NCBI GenBank assembly: GCA_021604405.1
Contig: BQJA01000003.1
Coordinates: forward strand, 1-64,000
DNA: 64,000 nucleotides
Direction: 5' to 3'
DNA from: Nitrosomonas sp.
GTDB lineage: Bacteria; Pseudomonadota; Gammaproteobacteria; Burkholderiales; Nitrosomonadaceae
Position numbers and translations under genes: made by a program. Every line of letters begins with the position of its first letter. Position 1 is the first letter of the stretch. Below, piece after piece: positions 15,996 to 25,722 of this stretch. The notes under the pieces were generated by a model. That model made no database searches, was not told the origin of the DNA, and was given only the letters and a program-made list of their open reading frames with translations.

Positions 15996-16272
15996 TGTGA
16001 AATTGAACAAAGAGGAAAAACAACTTCTGGAAATCTATGACAGCAATGCGTTTAAGTCAGTAGCAACACCGGCCCGAAGTAAACAAATTCGACAAGCAGC
16101 GGCAAACACGTTTAAAAAAGACAAAAGGATAAACATTCGTATTTCGAGTCGTGATCTGGACGCAATCCAAAAGCGCGCTTTAATAGAAGGCATACCATAC
16201 CAGACACTGGTATCCAGCATTATTCATAAATATGTGTCTGGTAGTTTACATGACGTAAGCAATAACAAATAA
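15988..16272 (+). CDS. CopG/BrnA-like antitoxin
   Basis: 94 residues. The C-terminal half is a ribbon-helix-helix-like DNA-binding domain: DKRINIRISSRDLDAIQKRALIEGIPYQTLVSSIIHKYVSG, a pattern seen in CopG-type antitoxins. The N-terminal half is charged and likely disordered until it binds the toxin. The start overlaps the toxin stop, so the two are co-translated. Classical BrnA is recognisable by different N-terminal motifs, so this may be a hybrid BrnT/CopG pair. It probably represses its own operon. Confidence 0.75.
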   Translation: MSNVKLNKEEKQLLEIYDSNAFKSVATPARSKQIRQAAANTFKKDKRINIRISSRDLDAIQKRALIEGIPYQTLVSSIIHKYVSGSLHDVSNNK

Positions 16273-16290
16273 GGTTGTATCACGCGAGTT

Positions 16291-17802
16291 ATGCATAACG
16301 ATTACCTAAAAAGAATACTCACCGCCCAGGTATATGATGTTGCAATAGAAAGTCCCCTGGAACATGTTTCCAACTTATCCGGGCGCATTCATAATCAAGT
16401 GCTATTAAAACGAGAAGACTTACAGCAAGTCTTTTCATTTAAGCTGCGCGGCGCGTACAATAAAATGATTAAGCTGTCACCCACCATCCGCGAGCGTGGC
16501 GTAATAGCGGCTTCAGCAGGAAATCACGCACAAGGCGTGGCCTTAGCCGCAAAAAACCTGGATTGTTGCGCCACTATTGTCATGCCCGTGACGACACCCC
16601 AGATAAAAATACAAGCTGTCATAGCGCGGGGCGCGACGGTCCTCCTGCATGGCGACTCCTATAATGATGCGTATGACCATGCAACAAAGCTGGCAAAACA
16701 AAAACAAGCCACATTTATCCACCCCTATGATGATCCAGATGTGATTGCCGGCCAGGGAACAATTGGCATGGAAATCCTGCGCCAATATACAGGCGCTATT
16801 CACGCTATTTTCGTGCCTATCGGTGGCGGTGGGCTCATTTCCGGTATCGCTGCATACGTAAAAAGATTATACCCAAAAATCAAAATAATTGGTGTCGAGC
16901 CGGTTGATGCTGATGCTATGCATCGCTCTCTGCAGAAAGGCCGACGGGTTAAGCTAGCACAAGCCGGATTATTTGCTGACGGCGTTGCCGTGAAACAAGT
17001 CGGCAAAGAGACTTTTCGTATATGTCGAGAGCTTATTGATGAAGTCATTCTGGTAGATACCGATTCAATTTGCGCCGCGATCAAGGATGTCTTTGAAGAC
17101 ACCCGAACCATATTGGAACCATCAGGCGCACTCTCAGTTGCGGGTGTGAAGGCTTATGCAGAACGCGAAAAAATTTTTCATCAAACATTAGTCGCCATCG
17201 CCTCTGGCGCCAACATGAATTTTGACCGCCTGCGTCACATCTCTGAACGGGCAGAAATTGGTGAGCAACGGGAAGCTGTGCTGTCCGTCACCATTCCAGA
17301 AAAACCAGGCAGTTTCAAGAAATTCTGTGCTATGTTAGGGCCAAAAAGTATCACCGAGTTTAACTATCGCTACGCCGATCCAAAGGAAGCACATGTTTTC
17401 GTCGGCGTTTCGGTACGTAACCGTGATGAAGCATTAAAATTAATCCAGGATCTGAAAAAAAATGGCCTGGCTACCGAAGATCTGAGTAACAATGAAATGG
17501 CAAAATTGCATATACGGCACTTAGTGGGCGGACATGCTCATGAAGTAAAAAATGAAATCCTTTATCGCTTCGAATTTCCGGATCGACCGGGTGCGCTTAT
17601 GCGCTTCCTAAACAGCATGAGTCACAACTGGAATATCAGTCTATTTCACTATCGCAATCATGGCGCTGATTACGGACGCGTGCTGATTGGCATGCAAGTG
17701 GCGCCGGAAGAAAAAGCCGATTACAAGCAATTTCTCGATCAACTTGGTTATCGGTATTGGGATGAAAGCAACAACCCTGCCTACAAGTTATTTCTAGGAT
17801 AG
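16291..17802 (+). CDS. ilvA: threonine ammonia-lyase, biosynthetic
   Basis: 503 residues, the normal length of biosynthetic threonine deaminase, which converts threonine to 2-oxobutanoate and ammonia as the first step of isoleucine synthesis. The PLP domain shows VLLKREDLQQVFSFKLRGAYNKM with the Schiff-base Lys, SAGNHAQGVA, and the glycine-rich phosphate loop IFVPIGGGGLISGIA. The C-terminal regulatory part has two ACT-like repeats (AVLSVTIPEKPGSFKKFCAML and ILYRFEFPDRPGALMRFLNSM) that bind isoleucine and valine. It starts 18 nt after the antitoxin gene without its own evident promoter, so read-through from the toxin-antitoxin operon is possible. Confidence 0.95.
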   Translation: MHNDYLKRILTAQVYDVAIESPLEHVSNLSGRIHNQVLLKREDLQQVFSFKLRGAYNKMIKLSPTIRERGVIAASAGNHAQGVALAAKNLDCCATIVMPVTTPQIKIQAVIARGATVLLHGDSYNDAYDHATKLAKQKQATFIHPYDDPDVIAGQGTIGMEILRQYTGAIHAIFVPIGGGGLISGIAAYVKRLYPKIKIIGVEPVDADAMHRSLQKGRRVKLAQAGLFADGVAVKQVGKETFRICRELIDEVILVDTDSICAAIKDVFEDTRTILEPSGALSVAGVKAYAEREKIFHQTLVAIASGANMNFDRLRHISERAEIGEQREAVLSVTIPEKPGSFKKFCAMLGPKSITEFNYRYADPKEAHVFVGVSVRNRDEALKLIQDLKKNGLATEDLSNNEMAKLHIRHLVGGHAHEVKNEILYRFEFPDRPGALMRFLNSMSHNWNISLFHYRNHGADYGRVLIGMQVAPEEKADYKQFLDQLGYRYWDESNNPAYKLFLG

Positions 17803-18265
17803 TACTGGATTAAAAGACTGGCGCTTTTCCTAACAGCTTCTTTGAGTAGCTGAATCAGGAACAATCCCAGGTACGCTCATCACAGTAGAAAATGCTATCA
17901 AACAGTAATCTGGCGACCGCCCTGCTCATGTGTTTCACGCCCGCAGTGCATGGTTAAATACCGGGCGGCAATCATTAAAAATATTATTGATTAGCGTCAA
18001 AGCACCAGCAAATCCGCTATCAAGCGGGGCGAACTGGTCTCAACTCAACGGTCAAAGCATAAAGCGAGCAATATTCTTGTTGCAAACAGTCAACTAGTTA
18101 CATCCCTGCACCCCGCCCGGGTCATACACACTGGTATTTTACTTTTAAAAGAAATCATTTACCGGTTCTTCTCTGGTTTTTGAGTTTAGCTATTTACAGG
18201 TATTCTTCATGGTGACAAAAAAGCCAATCTAATTCAAATAAACGGGAGAGCTGGCGGGGAAATAA
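17803..18265. other. intergenic region ilvA / pilJ
   Basis: 463 bp with no supportable gene, repeat or RNA. In many relatives this is where pilG, pilH and pilI would precede pilJ; I find no trace of them. Confidence 0.4.
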
Positions 18266-20374
18266 ATGGCAGGTTTTCTATCAAATATAAAATTAACGGC
18301 AAATGGCACAGACAGAAAAAAAGAAACGCCTACTGTCCCCATCAACACTTCCAAACCATCTTCCAGCAGTGCCATTGTTTTCATAAGAACCTGGATATTC
18401 GGCGGCCTTTTTACATTTTTCCTGTTGATTGTTCTAGCCGCCATGACAATAAGTATGCAGCAAGCCAAACAAAATGCTGTATACCAAGAAATTTTCAGTC
18501 GCATTCAAATTCATAGTCAGCGCCTGACAATAGCTTCGCAACAGACAATATCGGGCAACGAGATTGCTTTCGCACAATTACAACAGAGTCGAGAAAAACT
18601 TCATCATTATATGGCGCTCCTTGTCCAAGGCGGCACCTATCGCGACACCCATATTTCACCCATGAGCGATGGCCCTTCCGCGTCTCAACTGCATAACTAT
18701 CGCAACTATTGGCTGGCCGAAAACAAGAAAGTCGAGCAGATTCTAAAAAGTAAAGACACACTGGTTAACCTGGGCAATGTTGTAAAGAAAATAAATGCGG
18801 CCAACAATCAGTTACTGAAGCTAATCGATAAACTATCCCTCCGCTTAGAGCAGATTGGTGGATTGCCAAATGAAATAATTGCTGCTGAAGCAATAAAAGT
18901 CCTTGCCCTAAGCCTAACAAAAAGTATTAATACGATGCTTCCCGGTGAATTTTTTATCACTGAAATCGCTGCGCAACTTACCACGGACCGAAAAAGGCTG
19001 TCAGTTATTATTAATGCACTTCATCAAGGCAGCGACGGATTAGAAATCTCGCCAATCGCAGACGAAAACGCAATCACAATACTCAAACAAATTCAGACGT
19101 TGTATGGTGTAATTGAACATATCATCGATGACCTGCAAAAAGAGATTCCTGAAATTATTACGACTAAATTTGCAGTTCAGGAATTATTTAAAAACAGCGA
19201 AATGATGCTAAAAGTAGCAAGAGAAATTGAAACCGCAATCCAGAAACGTGAGAATTCCTTCATGACACACTTAAATGCGGTGATATACGGATCGGCCATC
19301 CTGACGATTTTGATGCTATTTCTTTTGGTAAAAACATTTACCAGTTCAATGCGCAATCAGCTTCAGGCTAGCAAAAGAGAAATTAATCGAACGCAAAAAG
19401 CAATCCTGCGACTGTTAGATGACATGGAAAAACTGGCCAATGGCGATCTGACTGTGCGCACTGCAGTAACGGAAGATATCACCGGCGCAATTGCAGATTC
19501 AATTAATTATACAATTGAAGCGTTAAACTCGCTGGTGGAAGAAGTTAATCAGGCAAGCACGCAGGTTGCCACAGCCGCCACTCAAGCACAGCAAGTCTCT
19601 TCGAAACTGTTAAACGCTGCACAACAACAATCCGAGAAAATTGAAGAATCCACAATTGCGGTATTAGGCATGGCTGAATCTATCAGCAGTGTATCGGAAA
19701 CTGCAGCAGAATCCGCTAAAGTCGCAAAAAAATCACTACAAACCGCAGAAAAAGGCACCATAGCAGTGCGAGAATCAATCGCGGGAATGAATGAAATCCG
19801 CACTTATATCCAAGAAACCTCAAAACGAATCAAGAGACTGGGTGAAAGCTCCCAAGAAATAGGCGAAATTATTGCCTTAATCTCTGATATTACAGAACAA
19901 ACCAATGTCCTGGCATTAAATGCGGCGATTCAAGCAACCGCTGCAGGTGAAGCCGGCAGAGGATTTACCGTAATTGCTCAAGAAGTACAACGCTTGGCTG
20001 AACGTTCCGCAGGCGCAACCAAACAGATCGGCACATTAGTCAAAACGATTCAAGGTGATACCAAAGATACCATAGCAGCAATGGAAAAAAGCACGTCCGG
20101 CGTTGCTGAAGGCGCAAAACGATCTGATGCCGCCGGCCAGGCACTGGAAGAAATAGAAAAAGTATCAAAACATCTGGCACAACTTGTGACGAGCATTTTT
20201 GATAACACCCATGCCCAGTCACAAGCTGCTGATAAAGTTGTGCAAAACATGGAAGAGATTCTCAGTATTACCCGTCAAACAACAGATGGTACAAAACTAA
20301 CAGCCATATCAGTCAAAAAAATTAATGGATTTGCCGCCGAATTGAAAGCATCAGTATCGAACTTCAAAGTTTAG
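18266..20374 (+). CDS. pilJ: PilJ-type methyl-accepting chemotaxis protein (twitching motility)
   Basis: 702 residues. TM1 about 35-60, a helical periplasmic PilJ sensing domain (about 65-335, with paired helical bundles), TM2 about 338-358, HAMP, then a long coiled coil with the MCP signalling tip (EQTNVLALNAAIQA, followed by AGEAGRGFTVIAQEVQRLAERS, residues about 543-580). The tip reads QATAAGEAG, as in PilJ rather than flagellar receptors. The receptor senses pilus retraction or surface contact and regulates the ChpA kinase through a CheW-like adaptor. GGGGAAATAA precedes the ATG at 18266. chpA follows 45 bp downstream, so the two form an operon; pilG, pilH and pilI are absent here. Confidence 0.92.
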   Translation: MAGFLSNIKLTANGTDRKKETPTVPINTSKPSSSSAIVFIRTWIFGGLFTFFLLIVLAAMTISMQQAKQNAVYQEIFSRIQIHSQRLTIASQQTISGNEIAFAQLQQSREKLHHYMALLVQGGTYRDTHISPMSDGPSASQLHNYRNYWLAENKKVEQILKSKDTLVNLGNVVKKINAANNQLLKLIDKLSLRLEQIGGLPNEIIAAEAIKVLALSLTKSINTMLPGEFFITEIAAQLTTDRKRLSVIINALHQGSDGLEISPIADENAITILKQIQTLYGVIEHIIDDLQKEIPEIITTKFAVQELFKNSEMMLKVAREIETAIQKRENSFMTHLNAVIYGSAILTILMLFLLVKTFTSSMRNQLQASKREINRTQKAILRLLDDMEKLANGDLTVRTAVTEDITGAIADSINYTIEALNSLVEEVNQASTQVATAATQAQQVSSKLLNAAQQQSEKIEESTIAVLGMAESISSVSETAAESAKVAKKSLQTAEKGTIAVRESIAGMNEIRTYIQETSKRIKRLGESSQEIGEIIALISDITEQTNVLALNAAIQATAAGEAGRGFTVIAQEVQRLAERSAGATKQIGTLVKTIQGDTKDTIAAMEKSTSGVAEGAKRSDAAGQALEEIEKVSKHLAQLVTSIFDNTHAQSQAADKVVQNMEEILSITRQTTDGTKLTAISVKKINGFAAELKASVSNFKV

Positions 20375-20418
20375 ACTGGTTGCATGATTTTTAATCTATT
20401 ATTGCCAATGGTTCCTAA

Positions 20419-23400
20419 ATGAATACAAATACAAAACTCAATATTTCATCTGTAATCGGTCTCAGGGACGGAATAGATCAAATTTTTTCATTAATACATG
20501 AGTACTTAGAATCCTATTCGCAAAATACCGAAAAAACTGCCCAGTTAGAGTCATGCCGAGGTTATGTGCATCAATTAAATGGTTTACTTGAAATGCTCGA
20601 ACTGAACAATGTCGCCATCATTAGCAACAAAATGGAGCAACTAATTGATGCGTTGATTCAGAAACATATAACGCCGGAGCCAATGGCAGTGGAAACCCTT
20701 AAACAGACATCGGATGCGCTCATGCGCTATTTACACGATCTCATTGACGGTGCCGATGACGACCCAATGCGCTTATTCCCTGTTTATCGCAAATTAATGC
20801 AAGCACAAGGCGTGGATAATGTTTCCGAGCGCGATTTATTTTGCGCCAACCTGGTTTTCGAGCCACCTTTGCGGGCAACTTTGCCAGATTCAGCGCCCAA
20901 TGAAATTGGCACTACTGCCAAACAGGCGCGTGCTGAATACCAGGCCGGACTGCTAAAATGGTTAAAAAATTCTGCTAACCAAGATGGCATGCATCAAATG
21001 ATTAAAGCGGTTAGCTTGATTGAAAAATTACCCGGCTCAACAAAACTGCGTTCGTTTTGGTGGATATGCGCAGGGTTTCTTGAGACTCTGTTGGCACAGA
21101 ATATAACCATTGATTTACCGGTACGCCGACTATGCGGAAAGATAGAACAGGAAATTCGGCGACTTGCGGAGAACAAACCTGTAACAACTGAAAAACTCTT
21201 GCAAGAAATGCTATATCACATTGCACTAAGTGGATTTACTAGTGCACGAATTCGCGATATCAAACTTAGCTATAACTTACAGGGTCGCCCAGTGCCAGGG
21301 AACGAAAAAACCCGTACACGGCAAATCGAAGAAAAAGAGATACGGGATACCGCTCTGCAGGCTATGCGTAAGACACTCGAGGAAATCAATGACAACTGGC
21401 TTAAGTTTTACACCAGAAACCAGGACAGCCCATCTTCTCTGCTAAAAGACATTGAAAAACTTAAAGTATTAGCCACACAAATAAAATTTCCACCATTGGA
21501 GAAACTAATCAGTGTCATGGGAGGATCGATCACTTATTTGCGCATCCGGCCTCAAGACATGAATGAAAATGTAGCGGTGGAAATAGCAACGGCATTACTC
21601 TTAATAGAAAATGTCATAACAGATTTTCACAAGTTACCTTCCGGATTTTCCGATCAAGTTGAAACATTGTCGGTGCGATTGCGCATGATTACAACCGGCA
21701 AACAGCAGAAAAATAATCTGCCCGCTATCCCTGGTCCGGATGAAATTGAATACAAAACGCAAGAGGAAAAATCACAACGGCAAGCTATCCAGGAAATACT
21801 TGCTAATCTGGGGCAAATTGAAGGCATTCTTGACCGGTTCTTTGATGAGCCGTCAATGCAGTCTGACTTGTCAAAACTTTCGCCATTATTCAAGCAAACA
21901 GCCGGCGTAATGGTGATGTTCAATCTTGAACGCGCTAATACGCTGCTGACATATTGCCAGCAATTGGTAAATAAATTTCTTCAACCAGAATATAAAATCA
22001 AACCAACCGATCAAGCACGACTGGCTGATGGGCTAGGCAGCCTTGGTTTTTATATTGCGGCGTTGACAAGTGCACATCCTGATAACGACAAAATTCTCGA
22101 CAAAGCACTGGCGCTATTTAGTCATGAACAAACACTTGACACTGTCACCCCGATTTTGGGAACAACTGCACAGCCAGCCTCGGCGCAAAAACCCAAAAAA
22201 CCTAGAAAAATTGATCCGGAACTGCTTGATACTTTTTTAGCGGAATCTGACGATGTATTGCGGGAAATCGAAGAAAATCTAGTAATCTGCAAGGATGATC
22301 CATCCAATATTACATCGCTAACCACATTGCGACGTGGATTTCATACCCTCAAAGGAAGTGGGCGCATGGTTGAATTGCACGACCTAAGCGAAGTAGCCTG
22401 GCACATGGAACAAGTTTTGAATCAATGGCTGAATGAAAGAAAACCCGCTTCACCACACTTAACGGACCTGATAGCACAAGCACACCATGAATTCAGGCGG
22501 TGGTGCGATGATCTGAAAAAACATGGCTCAACAGATATCAGTGCAGATCAATTACTGCTGTTTGCAAAAAGATTACGCGATGGCTTCATCCCTGAAACAA
22601 GTGCGCAGGATGAAATGACAACTACCAACGCTGATCAAGATGCAGAAACCCTATCCGGTCATGGTGCCGCAGCTGAAACGGGGGGCAATGTTACAATTGG
22701 TAATCAGATTATCGCGCGCGATTTGTTCGAGGTATTTACAGTTGAGGCACGCCAACATTACGTTACACTTGAACACGGATTGAATAGCTTGTTTAAATGC
22801 CATGAAACTGCATTAAATCATCAATTCATGCTCGCCGCCCACACCTTATCAAGTACCTCACGGACTTTGGGACTAATATTTATTGCTAACCTTGCGTTTT
22901 CTCTGGAGCAATGGTCTTCACTACTGCTGAAAAATTCTGGGCGGCCCGATAAAGCAGGCTTGCAACTGGCACGAGAGATCATCCAATGTCTGGGCAGTAT
23001 GCTGGAAAGCGTCAATAGCTGCCAGTTACCGACAGAAGCTGATCTTCAAGCAGCTGACGCGCTGTCACACCAATTGAATCCCTTGATTAAATTGGAGAAA
23101 CAACGGGTCAATAAAACTTCAACGGATATCGAATCAGCGGAGGTGATTGAAGCGGCTCCCCAGGACAGTAAGCCATCGAAACAGCAGGCCGCCATACTCG
23201 CTCATTCTCAAAAAACGCAAAATGATACCATTGATAAACTCGATTCAGCTTTATCCCAAGTATTTTTTGACGAGGCGATGGAGCTGATTCCAAAAATTGG
23301 GGAAAAGCTACGCGCCTGGCATACTGTTCCACAAGATGACAGTATTCATAAAGCTTTGTTGAGAGATTTACATACACTAAAAGGCAGCGCCCGCACGGTA

Positions 23401-25518
23401 GGTGCTATTTATCTTGGTGAAATGATACACAACATGGAAAGTGGCGTGGAAAATACGATCAGCGCAAGCACAACAGTTTCAGCAGCCATGATCGAAAAAC
23501 TTGAAATTCAATTTGATAGCATCAGTGAACGTATTGAGCGCCTTCAACATGCAACAAAGACTGAAAAACAGCGTGCAACTTTAGATCAAATCGAAAGCGG
23601 AATGCCAAGCAACTTTTTATCGGGTTCATCTTCACTGCAACCCAGTGAAGAAGCATCAGAACTGCTAAACATTCCAGAAAAAATCAAATTTTCCTCCTAT
23701 AAAACGGTCTTGCGTGTCAATGAAGCGCTCATTGATCGTTTATTAAATGAATCTGGAGAAATCAGCATCATTCGCTCTAAAGTTGAAGCTCAGCTATATA
23801 ATTTCAAGCAATCGTTACTGGATCTTACTGAAAGTGCGGAACGATTGCGCGGACAGTTACGCGAGGTTGAAATTCAGGCTGAATCACAAATGCAATCTCA
23901 TCTCGTGCAACCGCAGGAAAATGAGCAACGGTTTGACCCACTTGAATTTGACCGATTTACACGCTTCCAGGAACTCACCCGGCTAATGGCAGAGAGTGTC
24001 GACGATGTCGTCACAGTTCAGCAAAATTTACGGACTACTCATAGTGCAGCCGAAGAGGCGGTAACTCAGCAGGCAGTGATGAGCCGTCAGTTACAACAAG
24101 CCTTGATGCATATCCGAACTGTTCCATTTGGTAATGTTGCGGAACATTTCTACCGTATCGTCAGACAGGCAGCCCGTGACTTAAACAAAAAAGCCAATTT
24201 GAGTATCCAGGGTGATGAAGTTGAAATTGACCGCAGTATACTGGACAAAATAAACTCGCCAATTGACCACCTGTTACGCAATGCGGTGGCACATGGTATA
24301 GAAGAACCCGCTGCACGATTGACACAAGGCAAACCTGACACCGGTCAAATAACGATCAGCCTGCATCAAGAAGGTAACGAAGTCATCATAACCATAAATG
24401 ACGACGGCAACGGACTGGATCTTGTACGAATTCGTGAAGAAGCCCTCCGGTTGGAATTAATAAAAAATGATGAGCAGTTAGATAAGGATCAACTCATGTC
24501 GCTTATCTTCTCTCACGGTCTGACCACACTCGATGAAGCCACTGGCACAGCGGGACGGGGTATTGGAATGGATGTCGTTAAAAATGAAATAACATCACTT
24601 GGTGGACGTATCGAGACACAAACAGAAATCGGAAAAGGAACGACTTTCCACATTTATTTACCGCTGACATTAACCGTCGCGCAAACGCTGTTGGTACGTA
24701 CTGGTGAAAGCACCTATGCCATCCCTACAGTAATCGTAAAACATATTCAAGAGCTTAATGCAGATGAACTTGATGAGGCTTATAAGAACCAACATATTGA
24801 ATTTAATGAAAAGAATTATCCATTTGCTTATCTAGTGCATTTATTTGGTGACACTGATCGCATCCCAAAAGTAAAGCGGCATAACAGAATCCTGATACTG
24901 CAAAGCGACCCATATCAACTTGCCGTCCACGTGGATGAGTTAATTGGCAACAGTGAAGTCATCGTGAAAAATATTGGTCCACAAATAGCGCATGCACCAG
25001 GCGTAGAAGGTGCGACAGTCATGGGTGACGGCGAGATTATTCTCATTATAAATCCTGTCAAACTCATGCAGCGCGATGATGCAGCAAAACTCTTTACCTC
25101 GCCACGTTTAACACAACTAACAAGCATTGACAGCAATACTGCATTATTACCGACTATTATGGTTGTAGATGATTCATTGACTGTACGTAAAGTCACAAGC
25201 CGCCTGCTTGAACGCGAAGGCTGCGAAGTTTTAATCGCCAAGGATGGTGTGGGGGCTATTAACTTATTACGGGAGAACATGCCCGATGTCATGCTGGTCG
25301 ATCTGGAAATGCCACATATGAATGGCTTTGAGCTGATTAGAAATGTGCGAAATAATCCTGATACAAAAAACATGCCGATTATTATTATTTCATCGCGCAC
25401 CGCAGACAAACACCGCCAGATGGCTGATGAACTCGGCGTTAACGGTTTTCTTGGTAAACCTTATAGCGAAGAAGAGCTGCTGAATCATATTAAACAATAT
25501 ATTAAACGAGTGTCATAG
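20419..25518 (+). CDS. chpA: ChpA/PilL-type hybrid chemotaxis kinase
   Basis: 1699 residues with several Hpt modules and a CheA core. Visible in order: N-terminal Hpt-like helices with SCRGYVHQLNGLLEML; an intact Hpt around residue 640 (FHTLKGSGRMVE); a degenerate one near 810 (AAHTLSSTSRT); another intact Hpt near 983 (DLHTLKGSARTVG); the CheA dimerisation and ATPase regions with LLRNAVAHGIEEPA (about 1284) and GRGIGMDVVKNE (about 1379); a CheW-like domain (about 1410-1545); and a C-terminal receiver (about 1575-1699) with MVVDDSLTVRKV and the Asp in LVDLEMPHMNG. It phosphorylates PilG/PilH-type regulators controlling pilus extension and retraction. Number of Hpt sites is fewer than in Pseudomonas ChpA. 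Confidence 0.93.
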   Translation: MNTNTKLNISSVIGLRDGIDQIFSLIHEYLESYSQNTEKTAQLESCRGYVHQLNGLLEMLELNNVAIISNKMEQLIDALIQKHITPEPMAVETLKQTSDALMRYLHDLIDGADDDPMRLFPVYRKLMQAQGVDNVSERDLFCANLVFEPPLRATLPDSAPNEIGTTAKQARAEYQAGLLKWLKNSANQDGMHQMIKAVSLIEKLPGSTKLRSFWWICAGFLETLLAQNITIDLPVRRLCGKIEQEIRRLAENKPVTTEKLLQEMLYHIALSGFTSARIRDIKLSYNLQGRPVPGNEKTRTRQIEEKEIRDTALQAMRKTLEEINDNWLKFYTRNQDSPSSLLKDIEKLKVLATQIKFPPLEKLISVMGGSITYLRIRPQDMNENVAVEIATALLLIENVITDFHKLPSGFSDQVETLSVRLRMITTGKQQKNNLPAIPGPDEIEYKTQEEKSQRQAIQEILANLGQIEGILDRFFDEPSMQSDLSKLSPLFKQTAGVMVMFNLERANTLLTYCQQLVNKFLQPEYKIKPTDQARLADGLGSLGFYIAALTSAHPDNDKILDKALALFSHEQTLDTVTPILGTTAQPASAQKPKKPRKIDPELLDTFLAESDDVLREIEENLVICKDDPSNITSLTTLRRGFHTLKGSGRMVELHDLSEVAWHMEQVLNQWLNERKPASPHLTDLIAQAHHEFRRWCDDLKKHGSTDISADQLLLFAKRLRDGFIPETSAQDEMTTTNADQDAETLSGHGAAAETGGNVTIGNQIIARDLFEVFTVEARQHYVTLEHGLNSLFKCHETALNHQFMLAAHTLSSTSRTLGLIFIANLAFSLEQWSSLLLKNSGRPDKAGLQLAREIIQCLGSMLESVNSCQLPTEADLQAADALSHQLNPLIKLEKQRVNKTSTDIESAEVIEAAPQDSKPSKQQAAILAHSQKTQNDTIDKLDSALSQVFFDEAMELIPKIGEKLRAWHTVPQDDSIHKALLRDLHTLKGSARTVGAIYLGEMIHNMESGVENTISASTTVSAAMIEKLEIQFDSISERIERLQHATKTEKQRATLDQIESGMPSNFLSGSSSLQPSEEASELLNIPEKIKFSSYKTVLRVNEALIDRLLNESGEISIIRSKVEAQLYNFKQSLLDLTESAERLRGQLREVEIQAESQMQSHLVQPQENEQRFDPLEFDRFTRFQELTRLMAESVDDVVTVQQNLRTTHSAAEEAVTQQAVMSRQLQQALMHIRTVPFGNVAEHFYRIVRQAARDLNKKANLSIQGDEVEIDRSILDKINSPIDHLLRNAVAHGIEEPAARLTQGKPDTGQITISLHQEGNEVIITINDDGNGLDLVRIREEALRLELIKNDEQLDKDQLMSLIFSHGLTTLDEATGTAGRGIGMDVVKNEITSLGGRIETQTEIGKGTTFHIYLPLTLTVAQTLLVRTGESTYAIPTVIVKHIQELNADELDEAYKNQHIEFNEKNYPFAYLVHLFGDTDRIPKVKRHNRILILQSDPYQLAVHVDELIGNSEVIVKNIGPQIAHAPGVEGATVMGDGEIILIINPVKLMQRDDAAKLFTSPRLTQLTSIDSNTALLPTIMVVDDSLTVRKVTSRLLEREGCEVLIAKDGVGAINLLRENMPDVMLVDLEMPHMNGFELIRNVRNNPDTKNMPIIIISSRTADKHRQMADELGVNGFLGKPYSEEELLNHIKQYIKRVS

Positions 25519-25722
25519 CACTGATAAATCACTTCTCATTGCGGTTTTCAGTTGAAAATGATTGCGTTGATATTTGTCGTTGATGGGTCAGTTTGCTTAA
25601 TAATTCTTCAAGTATGGCCATACGTTAAAATGCATCATTCCGGAAATTATGAATGAACGGTAACCAGACTTTGCGGTTAATATGAAGTGCAAGAATCACC
25701 ATTTCTAACGATCTGCGTACCT

